Source of the DNA: Hydrogenophaga crocea
GTDB taxonomy: Bacteria; Pseudomonadota; Gammaproteobacteria; Burkholderiales; Burkholderiaceae_C
DNA: 64,000 bases
Assembly (NCBI RefSeq): GCF_011388215.1
Contig: NZ_CP049989.1
Location: 4,072,001-4,136,000, forward strand
Reading direction: 5' to 3'
Below the pieces are notes generated by a model. That model had not been told where the DNA came from. It searched no databases and saw nothing but the letters and a program-made list of their open reading frames with translations. The translations under genes and the position numbers were made by a program. Shown piece after piece: positions 28,165 to 38,945 of the stretch; positions within the stretch are counted from its first letter, which is position 1, and each line of letters starts with the position of its first letter.

Positions 28165-28195
28165 GGGGCGGCGCTCGCGGTCGTGGGCGTTGGGG

Positions 28196-29176
28196 TCAGG
28201 CGGCGCTGCGGCGCGCGCGGCGCGGCGCGGGGGCGTCTTCGCGCGCGGGGCTGCGCGCCTCGTAGGCGTCGACGATGCGGGCCACCAGCGGGTGGCGCAC
28301 CACGTCGGCGCTGGTGAGGCGGTTGAAGCCGATGCCGTTGACGCGCTTGAGCACGCGCTCGGCGTCGATCAGGCCCGAGAGCTGCGTGGCGGGCAGGTCG
28401 ATCTGGCTCACGTCGCCCGTGACCACGGCCTTGCTGCCGAAGCCGATGCGCGTGAGGAACATCTTCATCTGCTCGGGCGTGGTGTTCTGCGCCTCGTCGA
28501 GGATGACGAAGGCATGGTTGAGCGTGCGCCCGCGCATGAAGGCCAGCGGCGCGATCTCGATCTGCTGGCGCTCGAAGGCCTTCTGCACCTTGTCGAAGCC
28601 CATGAGGTCGTAGAGCGCGTCGTAGAGCGGGCGCAGGTAGGGGTCGACCTTCTGCCCCAGGTCGCCGGGCAGGAAGCCGAGCTTTTCGCCGGCCTCGACC
28701 GCGGGACGCGTGAGCACGATGCGCTGCACCGCGCTGCGCTCGAGCGCGTCGACCGCGCAGGCCACGGCCAGGTAGGTCTTTCCGGTGCCGGCCGGGCCGA
28801 TGCCGAAGGTGATGTCGTGCTGGGCCATGTTCTCGAGGTAGCGCGCCTGGTTGGGCGTGCGCCCGCGCACCTCGCCGCGGCGCGTCTGCATGGCCAGCGC
28901 GCCCTCGCCGGGTTCGGTCAGCGCGGTGTCGCCGCTGAGCATGAGCTGCACCTGCTCGGGCGGGATCGGGCCGCGCGCCATTTCGTAGAGCGCCTGGATC
29001 ACCTCGAGCGCCTGCTGCGCCCGGGCCTTGGGGCCTTCGATGCGGAATTGCTCGAAGCGGTGCGCCACCTTCACCTGCAGCGCGGCTTCGATCGCGCGGA
29101 TGTGGGCGTCGAGCGGGCCGCACAGGTGCGCCATGCGGGTGTTGTCCGGCGGGCTGAAGGTGTGTCTGAGAATCAA
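28196..29176 (-). CDS. PhoH-family ATPase
   Basis: This is a 326-residue ATPase with Walker [14 protein letters not shown] and Walker [11 protein letters not shown], plus [18 protein letters not shown] typical of PhoH/YbeZ. It works with YbeY in rRNA metabolism in several bacteria. The TTG at 29176 is preferred because it yields [11 protein letters not shown], the usual N-terminus; the first ATG is at 29134. It is divergent from ruvA. Confidence 0.93.
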   Translation of the reverse strand: MILRHTFSPPDNTRMAHLCGPLDAHIRAIEAALQVKVAHRFEQFRIEGPKARAQQALEVIQALYEMARGPIPPEQVQLMLSGDTALTEPGEGALAMQTRRGEVRGRTPNQARYLENMAQHDITFGIGPAGTGKTYLAVACAVDALERSAVQRIVLTRPAVEAGEKLGFLPGDLGQKVDPYLRPLYDALYDLMGFDKVQKAFERQQIEIAPLAFMRGRTLNHAFVILDEAQNTTPEQMKMFLTRIGFGSKAVVTGDVSQIDLPATQLSGLIDAERVLKRVNGIGFNRLTSADVVRHPLVARIVDAYEARSPAREDAPAPRRARRSAA

Positions 29177-29209
29177 GCCGATAATCCGTGGAGCGTCAAA
29201 AGGACTCCG

Positions 29210-29785
29210 ATGATAGGCAAGTTGACCGGCACGCTGCTGGAGAAGAACCCGCCCCAGATCCTGCTCGATTGCCACGGCGTGGGCTACGAGGTGGACGTGC
29301 CCATGAGCACCTTCTACCACCTGCCCGCCAGCGGCGAGAAGCTGTCCCTGCTGACGCACTTCGTGGTGCGCGAGGACGCGCAGATCCTCTACGGCTTCGC
29401 CACCGCGGGCGAGCGCGACGCCTTCCGGCAACTCATCAAGATCAGCGGCGTGGGCCCGCGCACCGCGCTGGCCGTGCTCTCGGGCCTGTCGGTGAACGAC
29501 CTGGCCCAGGCCGTGAGCGCACAGGAGCCGGGCCGGCTCGTGAAGGTGCCCGGCATCGGCAAGAAGACCGCCGAGCGGCTGCTGCTCGAGCTCAAGGGCA
29601 AGATCGGCGTCGACCTGGGTCTGCCCGCGGGCGCCACGCGCAGCGACGCGCAGACCGATATCCAGCAGGCGCTGATGGCCCTGGGCTACAGCGAAAAAGA
29701 CGCGGCCGCCGCGCTCAAGGCGCTGCCGGCCGACGTCGGCGTCACCGACGGCATCAAGCTCGCGCTCAAGGCGCTCGCCAAGTAA
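29210..29785 (+). CDS. ruvA: Holliday junction DNA helicase RuvA
   Basis: This 191-residue junction-binding subunit begins [16 protein letters not shown] and has the helix-hairpin-helix motifs [17 protein letters not shown] and [19 protein letters not shown]-terminal domain that contacts RuvB follows. RuvA holds the four-way junction while RuvB drives branch migration. ruvB follows after 13 bases; ruvC is not in the window. Confidence 0.98.
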   Translation: MIGKLTGTLLEKNPPQILLDCHGVGYEVDVPMSTFYHLPASGEKLSLLTHFVVREDAQILYGFATAGERDAFRQLIKISGVGPRTALAVLSGLSVNDLAQAVSAQEPGRLVKVPGIGKKTAERLLLELKGKIGVDLGLPAGATRSDAQTDIQQALMALGYSEKDAAAALKALPADVGVTDGIKLALKALAK

Positions 29786-29798
29786 GCTCGCCAGGCAA

Positions 29799-30857
<1,059 letters not shown>

Positions 30858-30864
30858 CACCGCC

Positions 30865-31917
30865 ATGAGCGACACGCCTCCCGCCGACCCGAGGGCGCTG
30901 TCACAGGCACAGCCGGCCAGCGCCACGGAGTCGCTGTACCGCGCGGCGCTGGGCCCGCGGGCGCTGGGGCACTACCTGCCGGCCTTCGCGCGCTTCGACG
31001 AGCTCGGCGTGGCGCGTCCCCACTGGAACCACGCGGCGGGCTGGCTGGGCTGGCACTGGCTGCTGTACCGCCGGCTCTGGCGCGCGGCCCTGCTGCACAT
31101 GGCCTTGCTGGCCCTGGCCCTCGGGGCCTGGTGGTGGCTGCAGGCCAACACCGGGCCCTGGCCCGCGGGCGTGCGCTGGGGCCTGCTCGCGGCCATCGCC
31201 GTGGTGGCCGTGGCCGCGCCCGGCTGGTGGGGCGACGCCTGGCTGCACGCCGCGGTGCGCCAGCGCATGACCGACGCGGTGCGCGAGGCCAAGACCGTGC
31301 AGGAGGCCTGCGACCGGCTCGCGCGGCCCGCGCTGGCGCACAAGGCCTGGGTGCTGGTGGTGCTGCTCGAGATCGCGGCGCTGCTGGCCTGGCGCATGGG
31401 CGGGCCCCCCTGGGGCGATTCGCCGCCGCCCCGGCCCGAACCGCTCGTGGGCGAGGCGGTGCCGGCGCCCCCAGCCGCGCCGCCTGCTGAGCCGCCGCCC
31501 GCGCCCGCGCCGGCGCATGCGCCCGAGCCGTCTGTGCCGCCGTCACCGCCGCCGGCAGAGCCACCGGCGGCTCCCGCACCGGAGCCTGTGCCGGCCCCGG
31601 CCGTGCCTACACCCGCACCTGCACCTGCACCCGTGACCGTGGCCGCACCCGCACCCGACAACAACGCCGCGCTGCGTCCGCGCCTGGGCGGCCATGGCGT
31701 GTCCGTGGGCATCTTTGCCGACCCGGCCAATGCCGAGCGCGTGGCCAAGCGGCTGCGCGACGCGGGCCTGCCGGTGGTGAGCGATCCGCTGGAGTCGGCG
31801 CGCGGCACGCTCACGCGCGTGCGCGTGGGCCCGCTCGAATCCGCCGAAGAGGCCGCGGCCGCGGCCGAGACCGTGCGCAACCTCGGGCTCGAGGCGCGCC
31901 CCTACGGCCCGCGCTGA
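30865..31917 (+). CDS. DUF2628/SPOR-domain membrane protein with Pro-Ala linker
   Basis: This is a 350-residue protein: an N-terminal soluble segment, three hydrophobic helices (about 72-95, 100-120, 160-178) of the DUF2628 style, a long Pro/Ala linker (about 190-270) and a C-terminal SPOR-like domain (VSVGIFADPANAERVAKRLRDAG to RVRVGPLESAEEA). SPOR domains bind denuded glycan at the septum. The combination suggests a membrane protein reaching across the periplasm. It starts 7 bases after ruvB. Confidence 0.78.
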   Translation: MSDTPPADPRALSQAQPASATESLYRAALGPRALGHYLPAFARFDELGVARPHWNHAAGWLGWHWLLYRRLWRAALLHMALLALALGAWWWLQANTGPWPAGVRWGLLAAIAVVAVAAPGWWGDAWLHAAVRQRMTDAVREAKTVQEACDRLARPALAHKAWVLVVLLEIAALLAWRMGGPPWGDSPPPRPEPLVGEAVPAPPAAPPAEPPPAPAPAHAPEPSVPPSPPPAEPPAAPAPEPVPAPAVPTPAPAPAPVTVAAPAPDNNAALRPRLGGHGVSVGIFADPANAERVAKRLRDAGLPVVSDPLESARGTLTRVRVGPLESAEEAAAAAETVRNLGLEARPYGPR

Positions 31918-31918
31918 C

Positions 31919-33064
31919 CTAGCCCAGCGCGCCGCGCGCGTCCACGCGCAACAGCCGCTCCACGTGGCCGGCGCTCAGGCCGCCACGCACGCCCACCAGC
32001 ACGTCGTGCAGGTTCACCGTGGGGTCGCAGTGGCCGGGCACCAGCCACACGGTGTCGCCCAGCGCGGGCAGGTGCGCGCCACGCAGCACGCCGTGCTCGT
32101 CGCCGCCGTTGGCGAAGTCCAGGCCCTCGGGCCACCACACGCGCGGCAGGCCGCTGTCGATGGCGTGGCTCTTGTGGCCGGCGTCGATCACCGCGCGGCC
32201 TTCGGGCCGGCTCATCACCTGGGCTTTCACGAACAGCGCGTGCTCGAAGGCCGGCGCGTCGGCGTCGGCCGCGTTGGCCGCGTAGTCGGCGTCCATGAAC
32301 AGGTAGGAGCCGGCCTGCAGCTCGCCCCATTGGCCGCTCGCGGTCTCGTGCACGAAGGTGCCGGTGCCGGCACCCGTGACCAGTGGCACCGCAATGCCCG
32401 AGGCCTCGAGCAGGCCGCGGGTGAGCGCCACCGCCTCGGCGGCGCGCGCGATGCTGGCGCGGCGCTCGGCGCCCGAGCGCTGGTGCTGGGCCGTGCCGTG
32501 GTAGGCCTGCAGGCCCGCGAAGCGCAGCACCGGGTGGGCCGCCACCGCGCGCGCCAGCGCCAGCGCGGGCTCGCCCGGGGCCGCGCCGCAGCGGCCGTGG
32601 CCGACGTCGATCTCCACATACACGTCGATCGCTGCGGCCGCGGTCACGCCCGCGTGCGCGAGCGCGTCGGCCAGGCGCTGCACGCCGAGCGCGCTGTCGA
32701 CCGCGAGGCCGAAGCGCGTGCCGCCCGCGCGCACCGCGGCGGCGAGGCGCGCGAGCTTGGCCTCGTCCACCACCTCGTTGCTCACGTAGATGTCGCTCAC
32801 GCCCTGCGCGGCCAGCGCCAGCGCCTCGCCGATCTTCTGCACGCACACGCCCACCGCGCCGTGCGCCATCTGCAGCCTGGCGAGCTCGGCGCACTTGTGC
32901 ATCTTGGCGTGCGGGCGCAGCCGCAGGCCGCGCGCGCGGCAGAAGTCTGCCATGCGGTGCAGGTTGCGGTCCATGGCGTCGAGGTCGAGCACCAGCGCGG
33001 GCGTGTCGATCGCGGCCACGGGCTGGCCGACCAGGTGCGAAAAGCGGTCAGGCGCTGCGTTCAT
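31919..33064 (-). CDS. DSD1-family PLP enzyme (D-threonine aldolase type)
   Basis: This 381-residue fold-type III PLP enzyme has the Schiff-base lysine at K54 in RPHAKMHKC, TPALVLDLDAMDRNL at the start, GAGTGTF in the phosphate site and the C-terminal metal-binding GHCDPTVNLHD. The family includes D-threonine aldolase, D-serine dehydratase and 3-hydroxy-D-aspartate aldolase; the exact substrate is open. It overlaps the histidine phosphatase gene by 17 bases. Confidence 0.9.
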   Translation of the reverse strand: MNAAPDRFSHLVGQPVAAIDTPALVLDLDAMDRNLHRMADFCRARGLRLRPHAKMHKCAELARLQMAHGAVGVCVQKIGEALALAAQGVSDIYVSNEVVDEAKLARLAAAVRAGGTRFGLAVDSALGVQRLADALAHAGVTAAAAIDVYVEIDVGHGRCGAAPGEPALALARAVAAHPVLRFAGLQAYHGTAQHQRSGAERRASIARAAEAVALTRGLLEASGIAVPLVTGAGTGTFVHETASGQWGELQAGSYLFMDADYAANAADADAPAFEHALFVKAQVMSRPEGRAVIDAGHKSHAIDSGLPRVWWPEGLDFANGGDEHGVLRGAHLPALGDTVWLVPGHCDPTVNLHDVLVGVRGGLSAGHVERLLRVDARGALG

Positions 33065-33761
33065 CGAGCACGTCCTCGTCGTCGCCCACCTGCAGGTGGC
33101 TCACGTCGCCCCAGCCCACCAGGCTCAGGCCTTCGGGCGACCAGAGCAGGCGGTTCACGCCGGCATTGGCGAGCTGCCAGGTGCGCGGCGCCTGCAGCTC
33201 CAGGCGCGTGGCGGCGCGGTAGATCACGTCGAGCACGCCGCCGTGCGCCACCAGCAGGATCTGCTCGCCCAGGTGCTGCTGCGCGAGTTCCTCGACGGCG
33301 GCGACCACGCGCTCGCGCAGCTGCACCAGGGTTTCGCCGCCCGGGGGCGCGAAATCGGGCATGCGCTTGCGCCAGGCCAGGGTCTCGGTGGGGTAGCGCA
33401 GGGCCAGCTCGTCCCAGGTGTGGCCTTCGAAGCGGCCGAAGCCGCGCTCGCGCAGTCCGATGTGGGTGTGGATCGGCAGGCCATGGCGCTCGGCCACGGC
33501 CTGCGCGGTGTCGCGCGCGCGTTTGAGATCGCTGCTGTAGACGGCGGCGATGGGCTCGTCGCGCAGGGCCTGGCCCAGCCGCGCGGCCTGCCAGCGGCCG
33601 TGTTCGTTGAGGTCGATGTCGGTGTGGCCCTGGATGCGGGTGTCGCGGTTCCAGGCGGTTTCACCGTGGCGCACGGCCAGGATTCGTGTGGCTTGCAAAG
33701 CGTTGGGGGGCGTGGAAAGACCGATGAAATGTACCGGGCCTTGCGAGACAATGGGCCGCAT
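33048..33761 (-). CDS. Histidine phosphatase (phosphoglycerate-mutase family)
   Basis: This is a protein of up to 237 residues of the GpmB/CobC branch, with the phosphohistidine motif RHGETAWNRD and the second His in VAHGGVLD. The family removes phosphate from small metabolites. ATG 33761 is used, but it shares bases with the start of the divergent sensor kinase; an internal GTG or TTG just before LAVRHGE is possible. Overlap with the DSD1 gene suggests one operon. Confidence 0.85.
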   Translation of the reverse strand: MRPIVSQGPVHFIGLSTPPNALQATRILAVRHGETAWNRDTRIQGHTDIDLNEHGRWQAARLGQALRDEPIAAVYSSDLKRARDTAQAVAERHGLPIHTHIGLRERGFGRFEGHTWDELALRYPTETLAWRKRMPDFAPPGGETLVQLRERVVAAVEELAQQHLGEQILLVAHGGVLDVIYRAATRLELQAPRTWQLANAGVNRLLWSPEGLSLVGWGDVSHLQVGDDEDVLDERSA

Positions 33762-36123
33762 GGATTCGCCGAGCGCACCGGGCGCCGACTTCACCACGCT
33801 GTTCCACTTCCTGCCGATCGGTGCTTACCGCAGCTCCGCCGACGGGCAGATGATCCACGCCAACGCGCAACTGGCGCGCATCAACGGCTTTCGCGACGTC
33901 GACGAGCTGCTGGCCCACGCGCGCGCCGACCCTGACGGCTGGTACGCCGACCCGCAGCGCCGCGCCGAATTCCGCGCGCTGCTGGCGCGCGATGGCGCGG
34001 TGCGCGGCTTCGTGTCCGAGGTCCGCAGCCGCCACGTCGGCGAGCGCATGTGGGTGCGCGAAAACGCCCACGTGGTGCGCGACGCCAGCGGCCAGGTGCT
34101 GTTCTACGAAGGCACGGTCGAAGACATCAGCGCCCAGATGGCCCAGCAGCAGGCCATCGACGAGCAGCAGGAGCGCATGCGGGCGCTGGCCGACCAGATC
34201 CCCGGCATGCTGTTCTCGCTCGTGGTGCACCACGACGGCTCGCGCAGCTACCGCTTCGTGAGCTCCGGCGTGCGCGAGCTGTATGGCGTGGAGCCCGAAG
34301 ACGTGATGCGCGACGCGACGCTGATCGCGCGCATGCTGCACCCCGACGATGCCCCCCGGCTGCAGGTCGAGACCCAGGCGCTGCTCGAGCAGGCGCTGGT
34401 GCTCTCGGGCGAGTTCCGCATCCGCCTCGCCGACGGCCGTGTCAAGTGGGTGCACAACCGCTCGATCGAGGTGCGGCGCGACAGCGAAGGCGTGCACCGC
34501 GTGGGCGTGCTGCTCGACATCACCGAACGCAAGCGCGCCGAAGACGCCCTGCACGAAAACGAGGCGCTCTGGAAGCTGGCGCTGGAAAGCGCGGGCGAGG
34601 GCGTGTGGGACTGGAACCTCGTGACCGGCGAGGAATACCTTTCGGACAGCATGCTCGCGCTGTATGGCTACACGCGCGAAGAACTGCGCGGCGAAGCGGT
34701 GGCGCTCGACGCCCGCACCCACCCCGACGACGTGGTGGGCATGAGCCTCGCGCGCATCGCCCACTTCGAGGGCCGCTCGCGCGTGTACCGCAACGAACAC
34801 CGCGTGCAGGCCAAAGACGGGCGCTGGGTCTGGGTGCTCACGCGCGGCATGGTGATCGCGCGCGACGAGCAGGGCCGGCCGCTGCGCATGGTGGGCACGC
34901 ACACCGACATCACCGAGATGAAGCAGGCCGAGGAGCAGCGCCACGCGCTCGAGGCGCAGCTGCGCGAGAGCCAGAAGATGGAAGCCATCGGCACCCTGGC
35001 CGGCGGCGTGGCGCACGACTTCAACAACCTGCTCGCGGCCATCCTCGGCAACCTGGTGCTGGCGCGCGAAGACGTGGGCCCCGACCACCCGGCCCAGGAA
35101 AGCCTGGCCGAGATCAACCGCGCGGCGATCCGCGCGCGCCAGCTGGTGCAGCAGATCCTCACCTTCAGCCGGCGCGGCACGCAGGTGATGGAGCGCCAGC
35201 CGCTGCTGCCGCTGGTGGACGAGGCGCTGCGCCTCATGCGCTCGCTGCTGCCCGCGGGCGTGCGGCTGACCACGCGGCTGTCCGAGCAAGCCTTGCCCGT
35301 GCTGGTCGACGGCACGCAGATGCAGCAGGTGCTCATGAACCTGTGCACCAATGCCTGGCAGGCTTTCGAAGGCCGGGCCGGCGAGGTCACGGTGACGCTC
35401 GAAGCCGTGACGCTGGATGCGGGCCACGCGCTGCAGCTTGGCGCCATCGAGCCCGGCGCGTACGCGCGGCTGAGCGTGGCCGACAACGGCCCGGGCATGG
35501 ATGAAGCCACGCAGCGCCGCGTGTTCGAGCCCTTCTTCACCACCAAGGCCCCGGGCACGGGGACCGGCCTGGGCCTGGCCGTGGTGCACGGCATCGTCAA
35601 GGCGCACCGCGGCGCGATCGGGCTCGTGAGCCGGCCGGGCGCGGGGGCGCGTTTCGACGTCTACCTGCCGCTCGCCGCGGCCGATGTCGCGCCGCAGGAG
35701 GACGCCATCGCGCCCGCGGCGGCGCCGCTCGAGCCGGTGCGCGCCGGCCTGCACGTGGTCTACGTGGACGACTACGAGGCCCTGGTGTTCCTGGTCAACC
35801 GGCTGCTGCGCAAGCAGGGCTACCGCGTGACCACCTTCGAGTCCGGGCAGGCGGCGATCGACTGGTTCGCCCAACACCCCGACGAACCCGTGGACCTGCT
35901 CGTGACCGACCAGAACATGCCCGGGCTCTCGGGCATCGAGGCGGCGCGCGAACTGCGCCGGCTGCGCCCCGCGCTGCGCATGGCGGTGGTGTCGGGCCAC
36001 GTGAGCGACGCGCTGATCGCCGAGGCCGCGGCCATCGGCATCACCGAGGTCATGGCCAAGCAGGACAGCATGGACGCGCTGGGCGCCGCGATCCGCGGGC
36101 TGCTCGAGCCCGCCGGCGCCTGA
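33760..36123 (+). CDS. Hybrid PAS-PAS-PAS histidine kinase with receiver
   Basis: This 787-residue soluble sensor has three PAS regions (about 10-130, 145-265, 270-395), each followed by PAC-type ends such as GTVEDISA, VLLDITERK and THTDITEMK. HisKA follows with GGVAHDFNNLLAAI, then HATPase with NLCTNAWQAF and DNGPGM, and a C-terminal receiver with DLLVTDQNMPGLSG. No membrane segment is seen, so the signal is cytoplasmic. No partner regulator is adjacent. Confidence 0.92.
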   Translation: MDSPSAPGADFTTLFHFLPIGAYRSSADGQMIHANAQLARINGFRDVDELLAHARADPDGWYADPQRRAEFRALLARDGAVRGFVSEVRSRHVGERMWVRENAHVVRDASGQVLFYEGTVEDISAQMAQQQAIDEQQERMRALADQIPGMLFSLVVHHDGSRSYRFVSSGVRELYGVEPEDVMRDATLIARMLHPDDAPRLQVETQALLEQALVLSGEFRIRLADGRVKWVHNRSIEVRRDSEGVHRVGVLLDITERKRAEDALHENEALWKLALESAGEGVWDWNLVTGEEYLSDSMLALYGYTREELRGEAVALDARTHPDDVVGMSLARIAHFEGRSRVYRNEHRVQAKDGRWVWVLTRGMVIARDEQGRPLRMVGTHTDITEMKQAEEQRHALEAQLRESQKMEAIGTLAGGVAHDFNNLLAAILGNLVLAREDVGPDHPAQESLAEINRAAIRARQLVQQILTFSRRGTQVMERQPLLPLVDEALRLMRSLLPAGVRLTTRLSEQALPVLVDGTQMQQVLMNLCTNAWQAFEGRAGEVTVTLEAVTLDAGHALQLGAIEPGAYARLSVADNGPGMDEATQRRVFEPFFTTKAPGTGTGLGLAVVHGIVKAHRGAIGLVSRPGAGARFDVYLPLAAADVAPQEDAIAPAAAPLEPVRAGLHVVYVDDYEALVFLVNRLLRKQGYRVTTFESGQAAIDWFAQHPDEPVDLLVTDQNMPGLSGIEAARELRRLRPALRMAVVSGHVSDALIAEAAAIGITEVMAKQDSMDALGAAIRGLLEPAGA

Positions 36124-36786
36124 TCAGCGCGGCACCTCGATGTTGACCTGGCGCACGCCGGCCGGCGGCGTGGGAAAACCCTGCAGCGCGGCGTCGAGCA
36201 TCGCGGTCCAGAGCGCGGGCGTGCTGTTCCAGCGGCCGTCGTGCGCGCCGCGCGTTTCGTAGACCACGCGGTTGCTCGCGGCGTCGCGGATCACGAGCGA
36301 GACGCTGCGCTGGTAATAGGGCGTCTCGAAGCGCGGCACGGGCGGGAAGAAGATCACCTGGCCGCTGCCCGTGACCACGTAGTCGCGGCCCGGCAGCGCG
36401 AAGGGCGAGCCGTAGTAGCCGTAGGGCCCCCAGCGGTCCCAGGGGCTTTCCCAGGGTGCGTGGGGCAGGCGCACCACGCTCGCGCTCACCTGCACCGCCC
36501 AGGGCGCCGACACGCCGGGCGCCGCGCGGGTCCAGCCGAGCTTGGCGAGCGAGGCCTCGGCATAACGCTCGAGTTCGTCCTGGCCGCGCGCGTTCGCTTC
36601 CTGTTGCGAGGGCAGGCGCTCGAAGCGGTAGACCTGGGGCGCCGCGGGCACGCCGGCGTTGGGGGCGCGGTCCTGCCAGCGCGGAAAACTCTGCACCTGG
36701 TTGTCGACCAGGAAGACCGAGGCGCAGCCCGAGAGCAGCAGCGCGGCGAGGGCGGGAACGGCGAGGCGCAGAAAGGCGGTGTTCAT
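36124..36786 (-). CDS. DUF4136-type lipoprotein
   Basis: This is a 220-residue lipoprotein with lipobox LLSGCAS (Cys near 22). The mature part has an N-terminal SFPRWQ, a Gly/Tyr-rich stretch (RWGPYGYYGSPFALPG) and a conserved-looking SVSLVIRDAASNRVVYETRG, as in DUF4136 proteins. Function unknown; probably outer-membrane. It is 22 bases downstream of ttcA. Confidence 0.82.
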   Translation of the reverse strand: MNTAFLRLAVPALAALLLSGCASVFLVDNQVQSFPRWQDRAPNAGVPAAPQVYRFERLPSQQEANARGQDELERYAEASLAKLGWTRAAPGVSAPWAVQVSASVVRLPHAPWESPWDRWGPYGYYGSPFALPGRDYVVTGSGQVIFFPPVPRFETPYYQRSVSLVIRDAASNRVVYETRGAHDGRWNSTPALWTAMLDAALQGFPTPPAGVRQVNIEVPR

Positions 36787-36808
36787 GCAGGCTCCGCGAG
36801 GGGCCGGC

Positions 36809-37732
36809 TCAGCCGCCGGCGGCGATGGGTATGACCGTGCGCGCGCCGGACGGGTTCCCGTCGGCGTCCCAGCCCGTGGCCGTGGGCGCGGATGGGGGTG
36901 GGGCGCAGGGCTCTTCGTCGAAGGCCTTGTCGCCGGCATCATCGGGCTGGCCCGTGGCGCGCAGGGTTTCAAACGGAAACAGCGTGCGGTCCATGAGGTG
37001 GCTGGGCACCACGTTCTGCAGCGCGTTGAACATGTTCTCGATGCGGCCCGGGTACTTCGCGTCCCACTCGCGCAGCAGGTTGCCCACCTGCTTGCGCTGC
37101 AGGTTCTCCTGGCTGCCGCACAGCGTGCACGGGATGATGGGGAACTGCCGCACCTCGGCCCAGCGCGCCAGGTCTTTCTCGGGCACGTAGGCCATGGGGC
37201 GGATCACCACGTTCTTGCCGTCGTCGCTCACCAGCTTGGGCGGCATGCCCTTGAGCTTGGCGCCGAAGAACATGTTGAGCAGCAGCGTCTGCAGGATGTC
37301 GTCGCGGTGGTGGCCGAGCGCGATCTTGGTGGCGCCGAGTTCGCCGGCCACGCGGTAGAGGATGCCGCGGCGCAGCCGGCTGCACAGGCTGCACAGCGTC
37401 TTGCCCTCGGGGATCACGCGCTTGACGATCGAGTAGGTGTCCTGGTTCTCGATGTGGAACTTCACGCCGAGCTGGGTGAGGTACTCGGGCAGCACGTGCT
37501 CGGGAAAGCCCGGCTGCTTCTGGTCGAGGTTGACCGCGATGAGCTCGAAATCGACCGGTGCGCGCGCCTGCAGCTTGAGCAGGATGTCGAGCATGCCGTA
37601 GCTGTCCTTGCCACCCGAGAGGCAGACCATCACGCGGTCGCCCTGCTCGATCATGTTGTGGTCGACGATGGCGCGGCCGACCTCGCGGCACAGGCGTTTC
37701 TCGAGCTTGTGGTTTTCGAGTTCGATGTTCAT
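36809..37732 (-). CDS. ttcA: tRNA 2-thiocytidine synthetase TtcA
   Basis: This 307-residue ATP-dependent Fe-S enzyme thiolates C32 of tRNA. PP-loop [21 protein letters not shown] and PCTLCGSQ (cluster-binding cysteines) are intact. The C-terminal 50 residues are extra and not typical. It is 19 bases after folB. Confidence 0.95.
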   Translation of the reverse strand: MNIELENHKLEKRLCREVGRAIVDHNMIEQGDRVMVCLSGGKDSYGMLDILLKLQARAPVDFELIAVNLDQKQPGFPEHVLPEYLTQLGVKFHIENQDTYSIVKRVIPEGKTLCSLCSRLRRGILYRVAGELGATKIALGHHRDDILQTLLLNMFFGAKLKGMPPKLVSDDGKNVVIRPMAYVPEKDLARWAEVRQFPIIPCTLCGSQENLQRKQVGNLLREWDAKYPGRIENMFNALQNVVPSHLMDRTLFPFETLRATGQPDDAGDKAFDEEPCAPPPSAPTATGWDADGNPSGARTVIPIAAGG

Positions 37733-37751
37733 GTTCGTGCCTTTCAGGGCC

Positions 37752-38126
37752 TCACCACTGGCCGCTTTCCATGCGGATCGCGACCTCGCAGTCGTCGAAG
37801 ATCTCGAGCTTGGCGATCTTCACGCGCACACCGATCACGCCCGGCAACTGCATGAGCCGGCGCGTGAGCTTGCCGATCAGGCTCTCGAGCAGGTTCACGT
37901 GCTCGGCGGTGCACTCGTCGATGATGATCTGGCGCACCTTGCGGTAGTCGAGCACGTGCGAGATGTCGTCGTCCTTGGGCAGCAGCGGCTGCGTGCCCTG
38001 GTTGAGCTCGGCGTCCACGCGGATCGGCTGCGGCGCGTGCTTTTCGTGGTCGAGGATGCCCAGGTTGGCATCGAAGCGCAAGCCGCTGAGCGTGAGGGTC
38101 TGGTTGCCGGCGACGGTGGGGATCAT
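37752..38126 (-). CDS. folB: Dihydroneopterin aldolase
   Basis: This 124-residue enzyme has the FolB pattern [36 protein letters not shown] and [12 protein letters not shown]. It splits dihydroneopterin in folate synthesis. It follows an SDR gene similar to pteridine reductase by 7 bases, so both act on pterins. Confidence 0.93.
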   Translation of the reverse strand: MIPTVAGNQTLTLSGLRFDANLGILDHEKHAPQPIRVDAELNQGTQPLLPKDDDISHVLDYRKVRQIIIDECTAEHVNLLESLIGKLTRRLMQLPGVIGVRVKIAKLEIFDDCEVAIRMESGQW

Positions 38127-38133
38127 GGGGCCC

Positions 38134-38937
38134 TCACATCAGGGAGAAGTCGCGCTCGAAGCGCATCAGGTGCTGGCCGCCGTCGACCAGCAGCGAGGTG
38201 CCGGTGATGGACCCGTTGGCCAGCACGAAGGCCACGGCCGCGGCCACGTCGGCCGCGGTGGACGAGCGGCCCAGCGGCGACTGCTTATGCAGCTCGGCGA
38301 ACTTGTCGTCGCTGAGCAGGTGGCTGGTGAGCGTGAGCCCGGGCGCCACGCCGACCACGCGCACGCGCGGCGCCAGCGCCAGCGCCAGCATGGTGGTCGC
38401 GGCCTCGAGCGCGGCCTTGGACAGCGTGTAGCTGAAGAAGTCCGGGTTCATGTTCCAGAGCTTCTGGTCGAGCAGGTTCACCACCGCCCCGTGGCCGTTG
38501 GGCGTGCCGCGTTCGCTCAGGTGTTCGTGCAAGGCCTGGGCCAGCACCACCGCGGCGCCGGTGTTGGCGCGCAGGTGCATTTCCATCGCGCCGTAGTCGA
38601 AGCTGCGCGCGCTGTCGTGCTCGAAGGTCGAGGCGCTGTTGACCACCGCGTCGACCGCGCCGAAGCGCTGCACCACGGCCGGCAGCAGGGCGCGCACGCT
38701 GCGCTCGTCGGCGAGGTCGGCGAAGAAGGTGTGGGCGCTGCCGGCGCGACCGCTGGCGGCCTCGCAGTCGGCCGCGGTCTGGCGCGCCTCGTCCACCGAA
38801 TGCCGGTGGTGGATGGCGACGTTCCAGCCCGCGCGCGCGAGCGTGAGGGCGATCTCGCGGCCCAGGCGTTTGCCCGCGCCGGTGACCAGCGCGGTGCGGG
38901 GCGAATCGGGGGTGGAAGCGGGTGGGGTGGGGGCCAT
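38134..38937 (-). CDS. Short-chain dehydrogenase, pteridine reductase-like (FolM type)
   Basis: This 267-residue NADPH enzyme has TGAGKRLGREIALTLA, the Asn of NSAST and YTLSKAALEA (catalytic Tyr-Lys). The arginine in the cofactor turn (GKRLGR) and position before folB favour a dihydromonapterin/pteridine reductase. Divergent from the MidA-like gene, 8 bases apart. Confidence 0.88.
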   Translation of the reverse strand: MAPTPPASTPDSPRTALVTGAGKRLGREIALTLARAGWNVAIHHRHSVDEARQTAADCEAASGRAGSAHTFFADLADERSVRALLPAVVQRFGAVDAVVNSASTFEHDSARSFDYGAMEMHLRANTGAAVVLAQALHEHLSERGTPNGHGAVVNLLDQKLWNMNPDFFSYTLSKAALEAATTMLALALAPRVRVVGVAPGLTLTSHLLSDDKFAELHKQSPLGRSSTAADVAAAVAFVLANGSITGTSLLVDGGQHLMRFERDFSLM

Positions 38938-38945
38938 CGGGGACA

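Noticed and set aside
31470..31660. Repeat-like Pro/Ala codons
   Set aside because: This is the Pro-Ala linker of the SPOR protein, not a DNA repeat element or CRISPR array.
33625..33652. GGAACC on the minus strand
   Set aside because: It lies inside the histidine phosphatase coding region and has no CCACNNA at the right distance.
33661..36000. 779-residue ORF antisense to the hybrid kinase
   Set aside because: It is a shadow frame; the plus-strand PAS, HisKA and receiver motifs are unambiguous.
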